From Byssochlamys sp. IMV 00236 (lineage: Eukaryota; Ascomycota; Eurotiomycetes; Eurotiales; Thermoascaceae), in the NCBI GenBank assembly GCA_001931875.2, contig MSJH02000792.1:616244-680243 (forward strand): 64,000 nt of DNA, given 5' to 3'. Below are positions 23,489 to 35,210 of the stretch, in pieces. A model generated the notes under the pieces. The model searched no databases, was not told where the DNA came from, and saw only the letters and a program-made list of their open reading frames with translations. How positions within the stretch are numbered: position 1 is the stretch's first letter; each line of letters opens with the position of its first letter. The translations under genes were made by a program, and so were the position numbers.

Positions 23489-24227
23489 CTTTGCTGGTCG
23501 AAAATTGGGTATAAAGCGTACACAAGAAAGAGTCGAATTCAATTCAGGAGAAAAAAAAAGTACACCAATCAGTTCACCACCAGAAGAGATGATTAGATAT
23601 AGTGGCTTGAGGGGAAAGAGGATGCGCTAGCAGAGGTGTGTCAAGTATTCTCGCAAAAACCGGTCAGAGCTACCCCGGACGCTGCTGCGGCTGCGTTAAA
23701 CATGATCTCCCCTGCGCGCGAATCACGTGATAGCAACGAGCCAGCAATGAAGAACTGCAGTAAGGAGTAAGGAGTAACAAACTATCAAAAGTTTATGGAA
23801 CAATGATAAGAACGATATTATGGAACAATGATCAGAACGATATGAATAAAAGAGAGTAAATTCCAATTATAGGACTAGTCTCTCCCTATTACCATATTTT
23901 GGGCATTTCCCCTGATCAGGCCCCTCCAAGTCAACAATTCAGCCCGTATGGTAGGCAAAGAGCCAAAAACGCTATTTATGTACAAAACACAATGACTGTG
24001 GGGATATAAGACTACTGGAGAACAGAACTCGATGACCTTTCTGTTGGTCAAATGAAGGACTGCTACCGCCTACCGCGTAACAAATGGACTGCGGCTACTC
24101 CTTAACCACTAAGGAATTTAAAAGAGGAGACATAACCCCCTTCGTCAGCTCCAAACACCAGTAGCAATAACCGCAATATAGCGGTGCATCAAGCACTAAA
24201 GAAAAAAAAGGGTGTCGAGGGGTTGGT
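23489..24227. other. intergenic, Yra1 promoter and alpha-actinin 3' side
   Basis: 0.74 kb. The part next to 23488 is the Yra1 upstream region and has an A-run near 23551-23559. A near-duplicate of about 17-18 bp (tatggaacaatgatmagaacgata) occurs at about 23794 and 23819, suggesting a small local tandem duplication. No gene seen. Confidence 0.5.
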
Positions 24228-26468
24228 TCAGTGGTCTCCGTTGGCGGAGTACTGATCACCATCGTCAATTTCACCTTCGTCTTCACCGTCATTTCCTACA
24301 TCCATCATCTTCTCCATGAAACTGATATAGTCGTATTTCGGAATATCGCGATCTTCGAGCAAATCCGGGCCTTCGTGCTTTGGCATGGTCTCCAGCAGAT
24401 TCTCGATAAGTTCATCTGGAATAAGGGAGTGACGGAGATCAAGCTCAGTAACATACGGCTGGGAAAGACGTCAGTCGATCAATGTGCACAAAATGAAAGA
24501 TTCCAACAAGAGGAGTAGACAAAAAGGGAAACATACCTTCCCATCGGCCACTTCCCGGAAACTCTGGAAGACCTGCTCTGCTGTGTTCTGATCCTCTGTC
24601 ACGCTAACCATGAAGCGGATAAATTGCTCGAAGCTGACGCCAGCGTTTGATGCCAATCTGTCAGCACCGCACGTTTCCACGAACACCTCATGCATCTCAT
24701 CCTCATCATACACAAGACCGAGACTGGCAAGTGCAGCGGAGAATTCGATTTCATGCAGCGTGTTCGAAGAGTCACGATCGAAATGTCTGAATACTGATTC
24801 GAACTCTTCGAGTTGTATCGGTGTCAAGTTGGTCATATTACGAGCCACCATCTGATTCTCCAGGAAAGCGAGTTTCTTTGAGACACTCGACTTGACCAAG
24901 CTCAGTTCGTAGGACAGCTCGTCTAGAGTATATGTAGTGTAATCGTTCTCCTCGATATTCGCCTCTACACATTGCTCTTCCAAATCGGCGATGGTATCTA
25001 GGAATGCGTCAAGAGGAGGTAGGTTGCTATTCAGGCGTTGCACGTGGGCCAATTGATCCTCCACGTCACCTTCAAGTCCAGAGATAGCGAGGGATAGCGT
25101 CTTCAATGTCAATGCAAAATCGTTGGCCTTATCAGCAAATGAGCGACGAAGGGCATTCTTGATATCGCGAATGGTCTCGTTGATGAGTTGACTGCGCGCC
25201 TGCTCGTCCCTGGTCAACTCCTCCCACTCTTGATCAAGGACCTCGGGCCTCAGCGCCGCAGGAGGATTGTAGGGTCGCAATCGGTAGGTACTAAGTTTCG
25301 TCTTGATATTACCCAGCAGAGCAGCAAGGTCCGACTTCTCCGCAACCCACCTTCTCTTCTGGTTCTTCTTGTAGATGGTAAATTGGGTGGCTTGTTCCTT
25401 GGCATCTGCGTATGTTCCTTCGAAAGAGGAGTCGCGCCACTCATCACGCTGGGCCTTGATTTGACGCAGCAACTCCTTCATCCTTCGCTCGTACGAGTTC
25501 TGCATCTCCCACGCGCCCTGCATGTTGGTGACAAACTTCTCCACTCGTCTTCCGGCATTCTCCACACGCTCAAGCTGGGAGAAAGCATGGAACCAGTAGG
25601 CAATGTAAGTCATGAGCGATCGCTCATCAGGCTTCGCAACGTCGCAGACATCCTCCACATCCAGCAGGTCGGGAATGCCGATCTCGTTGGTGGCGATGTC
25701 GAAGGCCAACTTCATGTTACCGCGGTGGTCGTTCTTGTCCAGGGCATCGAAGTCGATAAGATCGGGACGATGGATATCCAGCAGAGCGCAGAAAGCCAGA
25801 CCGTCATTCCAGCTCGTGGAGAAGTCTCTAACCTCCACCTCGGGATAGCATGCTGTCTTTCTCTGACACCACAATAACAGACCCTCCTTCGCGGTCATAC
25901 CCTCCTCGTTGATATCGCTAATGGTAAACCTCAAAATGAGGGTCCATATTAAACCCAGGATGATCTTTCTGTTTCCATCTACAATATCCTCGGCACCGAT
26001 ATTCGTCATCTGGATCCCCCTCCCCTTGATGAAATCCAAACTCTTGTTGACATTTTCGAACTTCTGCACCCGCAGCTTCGGTTTGGATGCATATCGCCCG
26101 AGCGACTCGCCGCCGAGGATTTCGAGGAGGTGGATAAGGATGACCTGCAGGATGGGTTAGTCTCCGTTCGATGATAGAGTAGCTAGACAAGCCGCGACGA
26201 CGCATTTAGTGCGAGGGAGGGGAGGAACTCACGCCATCGGAAAGATCATGCACGAGGTCTTCGATCGCTACCTTCCGAATCAAGAGTTTGTTATTCAGCC
26301 TACGGGGAATAATATCAAAGGTCTAGTCAGCTTCTTGGCCATTTCGAGATGAGGGAAAGGAGATGGCGCATCGAGACAGCATGGGAAGAGCAAGAGAGAT
26401 AAAGAAACCGACCATTTTGTGAAGGTCTTCTGCTGCACATTAATCCACTGCTTCTCAACCACCAACAT
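24228..26468 (-). CDS. alpha-actinin
   Basis: Four exons: 26468-26413, 26299-26233, 26144-24537 and 24458-24228; 654 codons including stop (653 aa). Two calponin-homology domains form the actin-binding region: WINVQQKTFTKWLNNKL, VHDLSDGVILIHLLEILGG and LGLIWTLILRFTI for CH1; KEGLLLWCQRKTACY and WNDGLAFCALLDIHRPDLID for CH2 (to about residue 230). A short helical rod follows (about 240-490), enough for two spectrin-like repeats and so shorter than the four of animals, as is usual in fungi. The C-terminus has an EF-hand pair: the first loop, DRDSSNTLHEIE, keeps acidic ligands at positions 1, 3 and 12; the second is degenerate. The last exon carries an acidic tail. Role: cross-links actin filaments at the contractile ring and growing tips. 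Intron phases 2, 0 and 0 restore conserved CH1 and EF-hand sequence. Confidence 0.93.
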
Positions 26469-28063
26469 AGTGGCAGCGGCCCGTCATCAAGGGCCTTTGG
26501 ACCAGACGTTGGATTACTTTGAGATTTGCTCTCAATAGCCTGGCGTAGAGCGGGTAAGATCTTCAGGCTTCGAATTCCGGAGAGGTGAAATTCGGCCCTG
26601 TATTCTTTTTTAGCCTCAGCGACGGTCGGTCGGGGGTGTTCAGATCGTTAGCGGTAGGGAGCTCGACCGTCAGGGGTGGGGAGCGATTGGGTAGTCTAGA
26701 GTTGCGATGGCTTGTCAACAAAGTCGCCAGCCGCCTCCACAGCAACCGACTCGACTGTCCTGCAACAAACTGCTCTTCCCACGGGTGGTTTTTGTTGCTT
26801 AAATACGGAAGTTGATAGTTAATGACAATGTCTGTTTATCTCCCTTGTCACAGATCTATATCAGGGGTCCCTGGGTTATCGATCGTGTTTCTGAAGGTCG
26901 ATTGCAGGGCCGGACCGGCGTCTTCTCTTATTTGCCGTGCGCGTTTCAATTGACACGTTCTCAGCCCTCCACTTCTGAGGCTTGACTGGAACCAGCAACG
27001 CTCTGGAGTCTGGACTGTCCTGCGCTAATGACAGTATCTATCTAGACTAAATAGCGATGCCAAATCTGATCAGGGATACAATGCACCATATAGAGCATCC
27101 ATTGTTCTCCTCGAGAGTCCTGAATAATTTTCTGCTGTCAAGGGTCCCCAGGTCCAGTTGCTCAGCCATTCATCTCCGGGATTTTGGAGCGGCTCATGCT
27201 GGACTCCCATCAGCGTTCTTCCCTGCTGGAGTCTGAGGACGCAGTCGACGATCCAGCAATACTATATCGATTTCGACGATCTATAGATAGAACGATAGGA
27301 CCGTGTTCTTCCTCTCGGGCCATCCGGAGAGTTTCCACGCTCTAACGATTCTAGCCTGTGGGCCTCGACGTGTCCGCTTTACTCTTTCAGATATATATTA
27401 TTGATGTGTGAGGCTGCAACTCCGGTCGGAATTACTGGTAGTTACGGCTTAAACCACAGTAACAGCCACAACATCCTACCACAGGGATACTCTAAGCGCC
27501 GGACGGGGATTAATCTTATAGTGGACTTTCAGCGATGGAACTAGAAGAAGGTGCCTTGTTCTAACCGCCGTTGCGGTCGTGCAGCAACCATTCAGGGGTC
27601 GAAGGGCCTCATTTTCTCTAAAGCGTATGGAAGCATACATAACTCATGTGGATAAGATCCGTTTTGCTGATGGTAAGCTTGGGCGCTACGAGTCTCCATG
27701 AACGGCGTCAAGTGAGACAGTTACGAGGAGATGCAGTAGATAGAACCTGAAGACATATCGGCAGCGCGATCGGAGCGATCACAGTGCCTGGTGGTTAGGG
27801 GCGGGATGATATCACTGCTTCGGTCCCCTCACATAGTGGGGTAACCCGATCATTCGGAAGACAGACTATCCACCAAATCTTTCGCTCGCGTGAATCACGT
27901 CAATCGCCATCCTCGGAGACGCAATCGCTCAAGACTGCATTTTCTCGCTTCCAGGATCGAAAGGATCGCATTCGTGTGTACGCAATACTTCGACTCTCCT
28001 CGCGCCCGCTTTCAAACCACTGACTGAAAAGTCACAGGCAGTCTGAACCTTGGAACGCCCATC
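26469..28063. other. intergenic between divergent alpha-actinin and aldo-keto reductase
   Basis: 1.6 kb with no supported gene. Both flanking promoters lie within it. No notable repeat seen. Confidence 0.5.
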
Positions 28064-28987
28064 ATGTCCGTGAAATACGCCATCACCGACCTTGTTTCTC
28101 TCCCAAACTCAAACGTCAAAATCCCTCGACTCGGGTTTGGTGTCTACCGTGCTCACGATGATAAATGCCTCAAAGCCGCCCAGACTGCCCTGAAGGTCGG
28201 CTACCGTCACATCGACACTGCGCAATTCTACCAGAATGAACGCGAGGTAGGCGAGGCTCTACGCCAATCGGGTCTGCCGCGCAGCGAAGTCTTTATCACA
28301 ACCAAAATCATGAGCCCTGGCGGTTCGCCTGAGGCGACGTATGAGAAGATCTTGGAAAGCGTAGAAAAGATCGGGGGCAAAGATGGATACGTCGATTTGT
28401 TCCTGATCCACAGCAGCAGCTCTGGCGCGGCTGGCCGCAAGGAGTTATGGCAAGCGCTGGAGAGACTGCTGGAGGAAGGGAAAACTAGGAGTATTGGAGT
28501 GAGCAACTATGGAGTGAAGCACATTGAGGAGATGAAGGCCTACGCTAAGGTCTGGCCACCCCATGTGAACCAGCTCGAGGTGAGTTTCCCTATGGCTCGA
28601 TATTCGCGACTAGTTATCAGGACAGTCCAGTTAACCAATGGATCCGTGCAGCTTCATCCGTGGTCTCAGCAACGCGTTATCGTGGACTACTGCAAGAAGC
28701 ATGGGATTGTCGTCGAGGCTTATTCACCGCTGGTGCGGAATTACAAGGCCAACGACCCAACGTTAGTAGGACTAGCGCAAAAATACGGCAAAACGACAGC
28801 GCAGATCTTGGTCCGCTATTCCATACAGAAGGAATGGGTTCCCCTTCCGAAGAGCGAGGACCCTGCACGCATCGCCGCCAATGCTGATGTCTTTGATTTC
28901 GAGATCAGTGCAGACGATATGGCCGTGCTAGACGGACTGGACCAGGGAAGCGCCGGTGCGATCGTGGAAGCCGTCGCCAATGAATGA
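28064..28987 (+). CDS. aldo-keto reductase
   Basis: Two exons, 28064-28579 and 28652-28987, giving 283 aa. The family signatures are present: LGFGVYRAHDD, the catalytic Asp/Tyr block YRHIDTAQFYQNEREVG (Asp and Tyr about four residues apart), the Lys in VFITTKI, the His in LFLIHSS, IGVSNYGVKHIEEM, and the NADPH-binding C-terminal VPLPKSEDPARIAANADVFD. It should be a cytosolic NADPH-dependent oxidoreductase of the small-aldehyde/ketone class; the substrate cannot be read from sequence. The intron (GTGAGT at 28580 to GTGCAG at 28651) is 72 nt and has no in-frame stop, so an unspliced read-through of 307 aa is also open. The spliced form is preferred because the insert would interrupt the conserved NQLELHPW motif. 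Confidence 0.9.
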   Translation: MSVKYAITDLVSLPNSNVKIPRLGFGVYRAHDDKCLKAAQTALKVGYRHIDTAQFYQNEREVGEALRQSGLPRSEVFITTKIMSPGGSPEATYEKILESVEKIGGKDGYVDLFLIHSSSSGAAGRKELWQALERLLEEGKTRSIGVSNYGVKHIEEMKAYAKVWPPHVNQLEVSFPMARYSRLVIRTVQLTNGSVQLHPWSQQRVIVDYCKKHGIVVEAYSPLVRNYKANDPTLVGLAQKYGKTTAQILVRYSIQKEWVPLPKSEDPARIAANADVFDFEISADDMAVLDGLDQGSAGAIVEAVANE

Positions 28988-29116
28988 TTGGCTTATACGG
29001 GCACCGTAGACGTGATAATCGTTTAGCTGGGTCAATGTTTTAATACCACTTACTTCTTTCTATACGGCGCAAGGAACATTGGTTGTCTTGTGGTAGTTAC
29101 CGTAGAAGGGATTACT

Positions 29117-30773
29117 TCAGTAATCCGGTCTCTGCATGAGAAATGCGTTTACAGACTGGAGAGTCGACCTTGAAGGGTTCACATCATGTTTGGACGTGAC
29201 AATCCATGCGAGACGTTGCCTGATGAATTGTTTGTCCATGTACTGCTGTGACTGAAGCCCAACAAACTGTCCTTTCCTGGTGGTCAGCAGTGTGCACAAT
29301 ATTGGGTCGAGCTTGCGCAATTGCTCACCATCGTCGTTGTAGAATAAGCACAATATTGCCAGCAATGCTCCCGCGGAGAGGTCCTTTCCGGTTTCACAGG
29401 TGACTAGTAAGGACTGCGCTGGATTCGAGAGCAGCGTGGTATTGACAAAAGTCTTTACCTGGTCGAGTGACTTTCGTAGATCACGGCTACCTAGCTTTGC
29501 GGAACCACAGCCAAGGTTTAATCTCTTCGCGTTGCCTTCAGATGCCTGCGGACTGGCATTGCAGTCTATCACCAGGTCATACCCATCACTGTCGGTGGAG
29601 AGGCTACTTGTTCTGCTGATATAGAGATTCTGCGTCGGGGCAACGCGTATAGCCTGGTGGTCGGTCTTTTGTGAGCGCTGTTTCGCCATGAGCTCCTGAA
29701 TGCGGTCGGGCAGCTCCTCCTCGTCCGTAGCCAATAGGGCAGATTTGTGTTCCCAGAAGACGGGCGGTGTCAATCCATGAGCCCAGCTTTCGCTATCATC
29801 GCCTGCGCCCTGGATGTATCCACCCTCGGACATTTCGGCGCCATGCACCCGTTTGGATGCGGAGCACAGGACAAAAAGATTATATCCATCTCCCTTGTGA
29901 AGATCAGCCGGGTACAGGTAACTTCGGTTTGCCCAGGCTATCTTGATGGGCCTGCCGAGACTCTCTCTCAGAGCTTCTATGTCCAACTTGAGTGCCTATT
30001 GTTCTCATACAATGAGTGTCTACTCTTGGGATCTTCAGATCTGATGATGGAGTCATTAGTACCTTGAGTGCCTGGACGAAGCCATCAATTCTCCGCTCAA
30101 TCTGGCTTTCCTCGGACGGGCCTAGATAGTCCGGGGGAAACTGGACCGCATGATAGGCGGTTTGCGAGGGAAATAGAGCCCTGTTCATTACCGCGCACCA
30201 TATCGGAACAGTCTTGGAGAGCGCGTCGGGCATCACTGCACATTCATCTGGTCAACGAGGATCTTTCCCAAATCGGCAAGAACTGCAAGGAACGTTCTCG
30301 TTCCACGAACACGTACATTTTCCCCGGCGGGTTGAGTCGACAATAATGCAACTGGGTGTAACAATATTCAGTTAGTCTCTTTCTGTTACGGACAAGCGGA
30401 ATGGGGCCTGATATTATTATTATTATTCCTACCCTCCATGGTCCCGTGCAACGGGGAGGATCTGAAGGTTTAATCGGCGGAAGCTGAAGTCCCATTGGCC
30501 CGTGTGACCGTCCGTGCTCTTGAAGTATGCACTTCCAGCCTTCGAGTCCGGAGGAATATACCAGCTGCCGCACCGCTCGTTCGCGATAAGGGGTAGATCA
30601 TAGTGGTCGACAACCTCATGGACAAATCGCGCGTCCGCCTCGATGGAACGAAGCCTATTGGACACCGAAAGGGCCGATCGCCGTAGAGACGCAAGAGTCT
30701 GGGAGAGCGATTGCTCTGCGGATGGAAAGTGGAGAGACGACAGGGACACCGGGTAAGGGTCGGAAGTTCCCAT
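29117..30773 (-). CDS. RIT1: Rit1: initiator tRNA 2'-O-ribosyl phosphate transferase
   Basis: Four exons: 30773-30433, 30351-30317, 30235-30063 and 29995-29117; 476 codons including stop (475 aa; yeast Rit1 is about 500). Diagnostic blocks: ANERCGSWYIPP, YFKSTDGHTGQWDFSFRRLN, the 35-nt second exon encoding CIIVDSTRRGK, then MPDALSKTVPIWCAVMNRAL. The C-terminal third is the DUSP-like domain with VTCETGKDLSAGALLAIL in place of a phosphatase loop. Role: adds phosphoribose to A64 of initiator tRNA-Met, which keeps it out of elongation; found in fungi and plants. The start is the first ATG giving the conserved N-terminus. An upstream frame in phase extends only from a GTG. A 32-codon upstream ORF ends on this ATG (separate entry). 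Divergent from the HAD gene. Confidence 0.92.
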
Positions 30774-30871
30774 TATCGTTGCACTCCGTGGAGCGCTTGG
30801 CGTTTCGCTGCAAAGGGGTGTGTCGTAGTCGTAGTCGTAGTCGTAGTCGTACTCGTACGCCGTAGAAACAT
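30773..30871 (-). promoter_or_regulatory. upstream ORF overlapping RIT1 start (TAATG)
   Basis: ATG at 30871 opens a 32-codon frame that encodes a run of ten Thr and ends at TAA 30775-30773. The last A of this TAA is the A of the RIT1 ATG, giving TAATG. Overlap of this kind allows termination-reinitiation coupling or repression of the main ORF. Its relevance depends on the transcript starting upstream of 30871, which is not known. Confidence 0.4.
30821..30851. repeat. hexanucleotide tandem repeat (GTCGTA)n
   Basis: About five tandem gtcgta units on the plus strand. They encode the poly-Thr run of the RIT1 upstream ORF on the minus strand, so changes in copy number would lengthen or shorten the uORF peptide in steps of two residues without a frameshift. 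Confidence 0.85.
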
Positions 30872-31870
30872 AGAAACTGCCGGAATCACGGCCAGTGCGC
30901 ACCGGGAACGAATAGGAAGGCGGTCAGGTCTGCAACCACAGGCGGGCGTCGGAGTACAGATGACCGCGGCACACAGGGACAGCGCGGGGCAGTAGTAGTA
31001 TGGGAGGGGGGCTAGGAGAGCAGAGAGTCCGCGTGAGGCTGTCCCTCGACTGAGAGAGAGTGATTTGGCCGGTTGGGTCAGGTCAGGCAGGGAGACAGGC
31101 ACGTCAGTCAGAGGGAGAGGAAAGGAGAGCGCGCACGGGAGGAAATCAAGGACGTCGATAGGATTTTGACGTCCTGGTCCAGTTTTTTTTTTTGTTCCTT
31201 TTCGTAGTTTCTGCACTCAAGGCACGGTCTGCTATGGGTGGAGCGCAATGATCCTCAGAGACTCAGAGAGACGCGCCAGTCAGCGTCTCCTCTTGTTTGG
31301 CGGGTTTAGCGCTGCCACGGTAACTAGAAAAGAGCCACTGTATCAGTTGTATGCCAGTAGTGTATGTCTATGGTAGGGTCAGCCCCGATTGCCGATGCAT
31401 CCCGACCGTCCTGGGGCGGAGCCAGTAGCCGACGTCATACTCCTTGCACCTCAAGCCTCTCGAGCGTCACTGTTCCCGCTATTGCCCGCTATTGTGATGC
31501 TTACCGGCCCCTCTCTCTCTCTCCAGGGTGAAATCGGCCATCGATCGCTAAACAGGTTGGCTCTCTCTCTCTGGGTCTCGTCATGGTCGTTGTTCAAATC
31601 TGGCAGGCTCAGCGCTCTTTCCCCATTTACTTAAGGACAGTATTGCCCTTCCCTCTTTCCTGAATTATCCGGATTGCCATCACTTCCACTTCACGACTCA
31701 ACGCCACTTCAAAGTCTCGTACTTGTCTTCCATCCAATCCTCCTTCAACTTCTGATCCAAATCCACTCAACTCCAGGACAAAAACCACTCGATACAAGTC
31801 TATACCAATACTCTCTTGGAAGACTCCACCAACCACATCTCATCCATCTCTCATCTCCATATCAGCCATC
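30872..31870. promoter_or_regulatory. divergent promoter region RIT1 / HAD phosphatase
   Basis: 1 kb upstream of two divergent genes. It contains short ct tracts (31510-31521 and 31561-31572) and a T run (31182-31192). The region just before 31871 is CT/CA-rich with few G (31650-31870), typical of the leader of a well-expressed fungal gene. Confidence 0.5.
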
Positions 31871-32674
31871 ATGCCTAAGGTAACCATCCCCTGTCCGACT
31901 GTCGTCCTGAGTGTCTGGGACCCACTCCGTTAACCCATTGTCTTCGTGTAGATCAACCAGATCTTGCTGGACTGCGATAACACCCTCGTCCTCTCTGAGG
32001 AGCTGGCGTTCGAGGCGTGTGCAGACATCGCAAATGAAATCCTTGCCAAGCGTCAGATCACGGATCGCTACACGGGCGAGCAGCTCATCCAGGACTTCGT
32101 TGGACAGAACTTCCGCGGCATGATGATCTCGCTTCAAGCCAAGTACAAGTTCGAAATGCCTAAGGAGGAGTTTGAGCACTACGTCAAGGAGGAGGAGAAC
32201 CAGGTCATTGCCAAGCTGGAAGCTAAGGCCCAGCCTTGCATTGGCGTGAACGAGGAACTGGAGAGGATCCATCGGGAGGGCAAGTACCGCATGGCAGTCG
32301 TCTCTTCATCCGCTCTCCGCCGCGTGCAAGCCTCGATCAAGAAGGTCGGCCAGGACAAGTTCTTCGACCCGACCCATGTCTTCAGCGCTGCCTCATCGCT
32401 CCCCAAGCCCACCTCGAAGCCAGACCCTGCCATCTACCTGCACGCTATGGAGAGACTGGGCGTTAAGCCTGAGCAGTGCGTCGCTGTCGAAGACAGCAAG
32501 AGTGGCGCCCTCAGTGCTATCCGTGCAGGTATTCCAGTCATTGCCTATGTTGGCAGCTACCACGGCGACCAGAAGAGGGCCGAGATGGCCAAGCAGCTGT
32601 CCGATCTTGGCGCCAAAGTGGTGATGAAGGACTGGACGGAGTTCCAGTCTTGCCTAGCGCAGATCGAGGCTTGA
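31871..32674 (+). CDS. HAD-superfamily phosphatase (YieH/beta-PGM-like)
   Basis: Two exons, 31871-31879 (ATG CCT AAG) and 31952-32674; 243 aa. All four HAD motifs are visible: I, ILLDCDNTLV (nucleophile Asp in DxDxT); II, MAVVSSS; III, the Lys in PTSKPDP; IV, VAVEDSKSG. A helical cap lies between motifs I and II (about residues 20-95). This arrangement is subclass I, as in beta-phosphoglucomutase and 6-phosphogluconate phosphatase, so a small phosphorylated metabolite is the likely substrate; which one is not determinable. No targeting signal. The first exon has nine coding nt; without the splice the frame would lack the residues before the nucleophile. Confidence 0.9.
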
Positions 32675-35210
32675 CTAGATGGCAGATCACTTCCACTAGC
32701 TTCCCTCTGATTCCTCCCCACCCTCAACCAATCAATTTACGACCTCAAAGCGCAATGATCGTTACGAATCGACGACGAGCGCAGCATATGTAGCCCTTCT
32801 GCGTTTTTTCCAGCTGATTCGACGGAGCGGGCTCTCTATTAGCATCATGATTTTCCCTTCTGGGTGTGATATTATTACGACTATTTCCGGTGGAGGCACC
32901 AAAAGGACTTCACACACACAGCCGCCTCGGGGCTATGGTTCCCAGGAACGTCGGGCGGTTAATTTTTCACAAGTTCTCGTTCCCCATGATCCTAGACGGG
33001 TCATCAGTTACTAGGTAGACATTTTAGTTACCTCAAATAGCTCTACAAAAAAATCAGAATAAAAACTTTTCAGAAGGATCACCCAAAGAGATGAATTGAA
33101 CAGTACATTAGAAGTCACTTTAAGGCCGGATAGGCTCCACAAAAGATTTGCGCCGAACATCTCACCGACCGGCGACCGCTGTGTATGGGTCAAGGCTAAA
33201 CTAAAGAGGAAAATAAGCTACGCATCGTCGCCCGTTAGGAAAAAAAAGCAAATAACAACGGCATCACTCCGGACTTTATAACCGACCTCCCAGACCCCTC
33301 TTCTATAGCACTTACAAATAAAACGATAAGAACGAATTTCAATACATGATGGCAAATTCACATTTCTGCGGAGCTTACGTATGCCTAAATCCTTTTTCAT
33401 ACACCAACAGGAACACGTCCTTAATCATTGACCATTACGTCTTCGCAGAAGTATCATAACACAGTCTCAGCGAGTTGGCACATGAATTTTTTCCCCCTTT
33501 ACCTCGGGACGATTTTCGGTGTGTAACATGTAATGAAATGCCAATGAAATGAAATAAAATGGATACTTGTTGACTCCACTTTATGTGGAAGAGAGGGGGA
33601 GTTAGTTAACTATGTATGTACCTACTGACTTTAATGGAAGTAATCCGTATCCACCTTTAATCCCACTGGTTAATCCGAGGTTAGTAGTAATAAGTATGGC
33701 CAACTAACTAAAGTACTAGAGTAACTAGAGTAGAGTAACGTACAATGTTTACTTGGTTAACTATGGGCATAGATAAATAACAATCGGCCTTTGCTTTGGG
33801 GTGTTGCATATTGGACTATGTAGTATGTAGTATCGTACTCTAGTGGGATTCGGGCCGTTCCATGATCTATCACTTTACTTTACTTTACTTTAGTTTCCCT
33901 CCTGTACTACTACTGTAAGTAATGCATACGCTATTTCATAATGCGAGTTCCGGGGGGTTTTTTTTTAGACTAAGTCGTTCGAGGGAGAAGGGGGTATCCA
34001 TCTTGTCTTATGTTACTCTGCTAACCAGTTAGTTATCTATCTGACTAACTTCAACTGCATACTTGCAATTTTGCCAATTAGGCTAGCTGGGATAGTTACC
34101 TAGGTAGTAAATACCACTTCCTGGATTCGGAAAGCCCCGGAAACAAGTTTCTGTTGTATTATTATTTCTCCGAAAATGCCAGAGCTTTAGTCTCATACTT
34201 ACCTACCTAAGGTAGTATCCTGCATGTATGTGGGTACGCGGGTATGCATGGGTTGGTCATATGCACGCTGAAATGAGACTTAGAACAGGGACAAGGCGCG
34301 GGGTAGTTATCTAGTAGTGATTATTACTTAGGTAGTAGGTGGGTAGGTATGTAAGTATCAGAGCTGAGTATCTGATGATATAACGTGCATATGATAGTTA
34401 TAGTACGGGTTTGGTGGTGTCTTTTGAGTTTTGGGCTTTTCGAGAAGGTGATCGTTGAGGGTGGAAGGGAGAGGGGGGATGTTCAAATGGTTGTTTTCAC
34501 AATTCAGAACAGACGAGGGAGGGTTTTCAAGGTTAGTGAAGATGTATAGTTCGCTTCTTGGGATGAGGTTTGTTGTTTCGTTTTGATCTATTTGTTAGTA
34601 TGCTCTCTGGAGATTAAACATAACTGCCGCTCCAACAACTGCCGCTCCGTTTTATGTGTTTAGTTTCTGTCTGCCACGTTGTTTATATAGGACTTATGTT
34701 CCAAGACGGGGTCGCGATGAGAAAAGCCATCTCAATACCCTGGAAATAAAGAAGAAACACTACCTCATAATGCCAAATACGGCTATTGGGTATAAGTGTC
34801 TAAGTGATGAACAGCATAATTCGCGTTGCCGGAGTGCTATTTGGGCCAGATATGTGCGTGATGAAGGGTATCCCTAAGAAGCTAAGGTGACTTGACCTGG
34901 GTTGCAAGGCAAACTTCGCAAGAATCATATTTCTGATATGGAGATTTATGCCTGGAGGGGAAACGGTCGCGGGATGAGCGGAGATAAGATTAGGGTACTA
35001 AACCCTGAACTTGCGATGAGGTCACTGCTGCCGGCCGGAGCCCCTCACCGATTCAGTATCAATCAGTCTTATCGTTGGAACAATCCAGTGTCACATTCAA
35101 TATTGCTCACTCCCAGTTTCAGACCACAAGCTTCCATTAGATATCTCTCTCTTTCCCTTAACCTCTTCCCCGAGTGCGGTTTCTTCTCTGCCTTTCTGCT
35201 TCCGGGAAAT
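32675..35210. other. intergenic, 2.5 kb, rich in short GTA/TAC-type motifs
   Basis: No gene found. From about 33590 to 34370 the sequence is unusually full of short related words (gttagttaacta, cctaggtagt, ttacctacctaaggtagt, aggtagtaggtgggtaggta), with a (tttac) tract near 33873-33892. This looks like decayed short-unit repeat or low-complexity sequence. The last 300 bases are the upstream region of the Nudix gene and contain a CT-rich stretch. Confidence 0.5.

Noticed and set aside
25188..25877. 229-codon plus-strand frame
   Set aside because: Antisense shadow of the alpha-actinin exon, which has clear CH-domain and rod sequence.
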